Part shown: positions 61,861 through 64,000 of the stretch, piece by piece | Numbering within the stretch: the stretch's first letter is position 1 | Layout: each line of letters begins with the position of its first letter | Origin: Chitinophagaceae bacterium | GTDB lineage: Bacteria; Bacteroidota; Bacteroidia; Chitinophagales; Chitinophagaceae | DNA length: 64,000 nt | Direction of reading: 5' to 3' | Assembly (NCBI GenBank): GCA_019638475.1 | Contig: JAHBTR010000001.1 | Coordinates: forward strand, 372,001-436,000 | Notes under the pieces: model-generated | Seen by the model: only the letters and a program-made list of their open reading frames with translations | Told to the model about the DNA's origin: nothing | Databases searched by the model: none | Translations under genes and position numbers: made by a program

Positions 61861-62847
61861 TTATTCTACCGAAGATGGTTTTACCAATCCTAATTTAGCT
61901 TCTAAACTTAATGTAGCATGTGGCACTACACGCAAACGAGCTTTGTCTATTAATTTTCCTGTAACACGACAAACGCCATACGTTTTATTTTCTATACGCA
62001 TCAATGCTTTTTTCAAGTTATCTATATAGCTAATGGTTCTACTTGCCATTTGACTTACTTGCTCTCTTTCCATGCTTAAACTGCCATCTTCCATTGTCAT
62101 ATAACGTCCATCTTCATTATCTCCTCCTTCATCTTTTCTTGTAATTACACCTTGAAAATAAGCCAATTCTTTTTGAGCAGATTCTAATTTTTTGTTTATT
62201 AACTCTTTAAATTCATTTAATTCTGCATCGCTATATTTTACTAAGGGTGAGCCTGGTTTAGATTTTTCAGTTCTACTTTCTAAAGGTGTATAGCCAGGTT
62301 TATAAGGCACACTTGATTTGATAGAAGTTTTTGGTATTTTAACATCTTTTACTGGTTCTTCTTTCTTTTTTAGTGGCTTTTGTTTCATAGGAATAACCGT
62401 AGTAGATTTTTCTATACCACTTGCTTTTACTGGTTTTGCTACAGGTTTCTTTAATAATGTTCCAGCTTTAATTATTTTTTTAGTTGTTTTCGGTTCTTTC
62501 ACTTTAATTGGCTTTTCTACTTTTTTTACAGGCTTAACCACCTTTTTAGCTATTGGTTTTGCAACTACTTTTTTTGTAGGCTTTTCTGCTTTTTTTACAG
62601 GCTTAACCACCTTTTTAGCTGCTGGTTTTGCAACTACTTTTTTTGCAGGTTTTGTAGCCTTTTTTACAGGTTTAACCACTTTTTTAGCTGCTGGTTTTGC
62701 AACTACTTTTTTTGTAGGCTTTTCTGCTTTTTTTACAGGTTTAACCACCTTTTTAGCTGCTGGTTTTGCAACTACTTTTTTTGCAGGTTTTGTAGCCTTT
62801 TTTACAGGCTTTGTTGCTTTTTTAGATGCAGATTTTTTAGTAGCCAT
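61861..62847 (-). CDS. DksA/TraR-family protein with histone-H1-like repeat N-terminus
   Basis: The 328-residue protein has two parts. Residues 1-135 are lysine/alanine/proline/valine-rich with four 23-residue repeats (pattern KPAKKVVAKPAAKKVVKPVK), like histone H1 tails, and probably bind nucleic acid. Residues about 195-328 are a DksA/TraR-like coiled coil and C-terminal domain ending YGVCRVTGKLIDKARLRVVP-type sequence. Only one of the four zinc cysteines remains, which as I recall is usual for this Bacteroidota family. It is 7 bases downstream of ileS on the same strand. A role at RNA polymerase or the nucleoid is inferred. Confidence 0.85.
   Translation of the reverse strand: MATKKSASKKATKPVKKATKPAKKVVAKPAAKKVVKPVKKAEKPTKKVVAKPAAKKVVKPVKKATKPAKKVVAKPAAKKVVKPVKKAEKPTKKVVAKPIAKKVVKPVKKVEKPIKVKEPKTTKKIIKAGTLLKKPVAKPVKASGIEKSTTVIPMKQKPLKKKEEPVKDVKIPKTSIKSSVPYKPGYTPLESRTEKSKPGSPLVKYSDAELNEFKELINKKLESAQKELAYFQGVITRKDEGGDNEDGRYMTMEDGSLSMEREQVSQMASRTISYIDNLKKALMRIENKTYGVCRVTGKLIDKARLRVVPHATLSLEAKLGLVKPSSVE
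62515..62790. repeat. Four 69-bp tandem repeats in the DksA-like gene
   Basis: Four 23-codon units follow one another, alternating two subtypes (KPAKK...KKAE and KPTKK...KKAT). The alternation gives a higher-order 138-bp period and suggests duplication of a dimer. Such arrays are prone to unit gain or loss. Confidence 0.85.
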
Positions 62848-62854
62848 AAACTTA

Positions 62855-64000
62855 TTATTTTTTTGTTACTGCAATCTTTAGCAAAATTCCATTTACTTCT
62901 ATTTTAACATTTTGCTGTAATGAAGTTGTTGTCCATTCAATAGAATCAGCTAAAATTTCGCCGCAAATATAGGTTTTATGTTCATTCAAAGAGTTTTGAA
63001 TAGTTTCAGAACCCTCATTATTTTCTATTTGTACGAATATACGGTCTGTAAGTTCAAAATTGTTTTCTTTTCTAATATTTTGTACACGATTTACAAACTC
63101 TCTTGCATCGCCTTCACTTTGTAGTTCCGGAGTAATGGTAATATCTAAAGCAACAGTTAGGCTGCCCTTAGAAGCTACACTCCACCCAGGGATGTCTTCT
63201 GCTGTTATTTCTACATCGTTTGCAGATAGTTGAAAGTCTAAAGTTGAAAGTTTAAGGTTTAATGTTCCGTTTTGCTCCAATTCTGCAATTTGTTGCTGAT
63301 TGAAGTTGCTGATAAGATTAGCAGCTTCTTTCATATTTGCCCCTAACTTGCTACCTAAGATTTTGAAATTGGCTTTTACTTTTTTCTTGATAATGCCTTC
63401 TGTTTCGGTAATGTATTGCAGTTCTTTTACATTCACTTCACTTTTAATTAAATCTGCTACTTTTTCTAATTGTTCTTTCATGGTAGCATTTAATACTGGG
63501 ATCATTACTTTTTGTAATGGCTGACGAACTTTAATACTTACTTTTTTACGAATGGATAAAACCAAAGAACAAGCATCTTGTGCTAATTGCATTCTTTCTT
63601 CTAAAGCATTATTGATAATACTTTCATTTGCTTTAGGGTATTGTATATGATGAATTGATGTAGCATTAAAACGATGAGTTATCTTGTTTAAATTTTGAAA
63701 AACAGCATCGCTAAAAAATGGTGAAATGGGAGCTATTAATTTTATAATAGTTTCTAAACATTCATACAAAGTTTGATAAGCACAAATTTTATCATGCTCA
63801 TATTCTCCTTTCCAAAATCTTCTTCTGCATAAGCGTACATACCAATTACTTAAATGCTCATCAATAAATTCTTCAATTAATCTTCCTGCTGTTGTTGGTT
63901 CATAATCATCCATTGCAGCAGTTACTTTTTTTATTAAAGAATTTAAAGAAGATAAAATCCATCTGTCTATTTCTGGTCTTTTATCAATATCAATATATGT
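62855..64000 (-). CDS. ileS: Isoleucyl-tRNA synthetase, C-terminal part (runs off window)
   Basis: The reading frame is open to the window edge, giving the last 381 residues. It begins TYIDIDKRPEIDRWILSSLN, the start of the anticodon-binding helical domain. WYVRLCRRRFWKGEYEHDK, LIAPISPFFSDAVFQNL and RQPLQKVMIP follow, and the end is the C-terminal domain found in eukaryote-like and many Bacteroidota IleS (DVEITAEDIPGWSVASKGSL, LQSEGDAREFVNRVQNIRKE). The catalytic HIGH and KMSKS motifs lie outside the window. A heptamer array at 63224-63265 encodes LNLKLSTLDFQLS in a variable loop before DVEITAED. Confidence 0.95.
   Translation of the reverse strand, partial: TYIDIDKRPEIDRWILSSLNSLIKKVTAAMDDYEPTTAGRLIEEFIDEHLSNWYVRLCRRRFWKGEYEHDKICAYQTLYECLETIIKLIAPISPFFSDAVFQNLNKITHRFNATSIHHIQYPKANESIINNALEERMQLAQDACSLVLSIRKKVSIKVRQPLQKVMIPVLNATMKEQLEKVADLIKSEVNVKELQYITETEGIIKKKVKANFKILGSKLGANMKEAANLISNFNQQQIAELEQNGTLNLKLSTLDFQLSANDVEITAEDIPGWSVASKGSLTVALDITITPELQSEGDAREFVNRVQNIRKENNFELTDRIFVQIENNEGSETIQNSLNEHKTYICGEILADSIEWTTTSLQQNVKIEVNGILLKIAVTKK
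63224..63265. repeat. Six-unit heptamer array inside ileS
   Basis: Six 7-base units run in phase: AGATAGT, TGAAAGT, CTAAAGT, TGAAAGT, TTAAGGT, TTAATGT. At 42 bases it is 14 codons, so the reading frame is kept. It encodes a loop that is variable in IleS proteins, judged from memory. Confidence 0.78.

Noticed and set aside
62318..62881. Long plus-strand open frame antisense to the DksA-like repeats
   Set aside because: It is the mirror of a lysine/alanine-rich repeat (low complexity, phenylalanine/threonine-rich product), with no start context or homology.
1..64000. tRNA, rRNA or integrase-type attachment sites
   Set aside because: I found no cloverleaf-like sequence, rRNA signature or tRNA-derived direct repeat; the 24-bp repeats at 50236 and 52388 are not tRNA-like.

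Overview
The window is AT-rich DNA from a member of the Bacteroidota, probably a Chitinophagia/Sphingobacteriia-like lineage. Three lines of evidence support this. Two secreted proteins carry C-terminal type IX secretion (T9SS) sorting domains. A TonB-dependent receptor has a carboxypeptidase-regulatory N-terminus. Several promoters look like the Bacteroidota TAnnTTTG type, and Shine-Dalgarno sequences are mostly absent. The lineage is inferred from gene content, not from a marker tree. I found no rRNA, tRNA or CRISPR array.

Layout. 1-720: a heptamer array and a frameshifted DUF559 nuclease gene bracketed by inverted copies of a palindromic element. 888-7766: a 2292-residue T9SS-exported mosaic protein. 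7919-10229: kdnB-kdnA, which make the 8-amino form of Kdo for lipopolysaccharide. 10650-16352: an orphan ParA, the C-terminal part of a split methionine synthase, a GNAT and a polysaccharide deacetylase. 16454-24098: a small T9SS protein, a TonB receptor, a DUF1624 membrane protein, obg and a two-lipoyl PDH E2. 24370-29637: a small conserved protein, a gene remnant cut by the palindromic element, an FAH-family enzyme, RecQ, DUF983 and murF. 29845-31494: a MunI-like restriction-modification (R-M) locus whose endonuclease has an in-frame stop. 31563-34900: a MarR-pirin-pirin-YceI-FMN reductase stress operon with matching palindromic operators. 34965-40844: PurF-like amidotransferase, dapA, cmk, an AmgK-RapZ fusion and a MurU-like nucleotidyltransferase. 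40847-44547: half of carB, a sterol-desaturase-family enzyme and an Omp85-type barrel. 44706-49220: a secreted WD40-metacaspase divergent from a WG-repeat protein. 49233-52411: lplA and a PstI/BsuBI-type R-M cassette bracketed by 24-bp direct repeats that carry the promoter. 52433-60967: tricorn protease, orphan antitoxin, Fic, S10 peptidase, lipoprotein, TPR and HhH proteins. 60985-64000: PhnP-like hydrolase, histone-H1-like/DksA fusion and the 3' end of ileS.

The most interesting signals lie between or across genes. Degenerate arrays of 7-bp units occur at six places, including inside the PDH E2 and ileS coding sequences. A REP-like palindrome shows compensatory stem changes and brackets a DUF559 gene. 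An R-M cassette insertion appears to have duplicated the lplA promoter. The MunI-like restriction gene carries a single nonsense codon beneath apparently intact operators. An AmgK-RapZ-C fusion links cell-wall sugar salvage to a domain known for glucosamine-6-phosphate sensing. Functional calls rest on recalled family motifs and gene order; no database search was possible.
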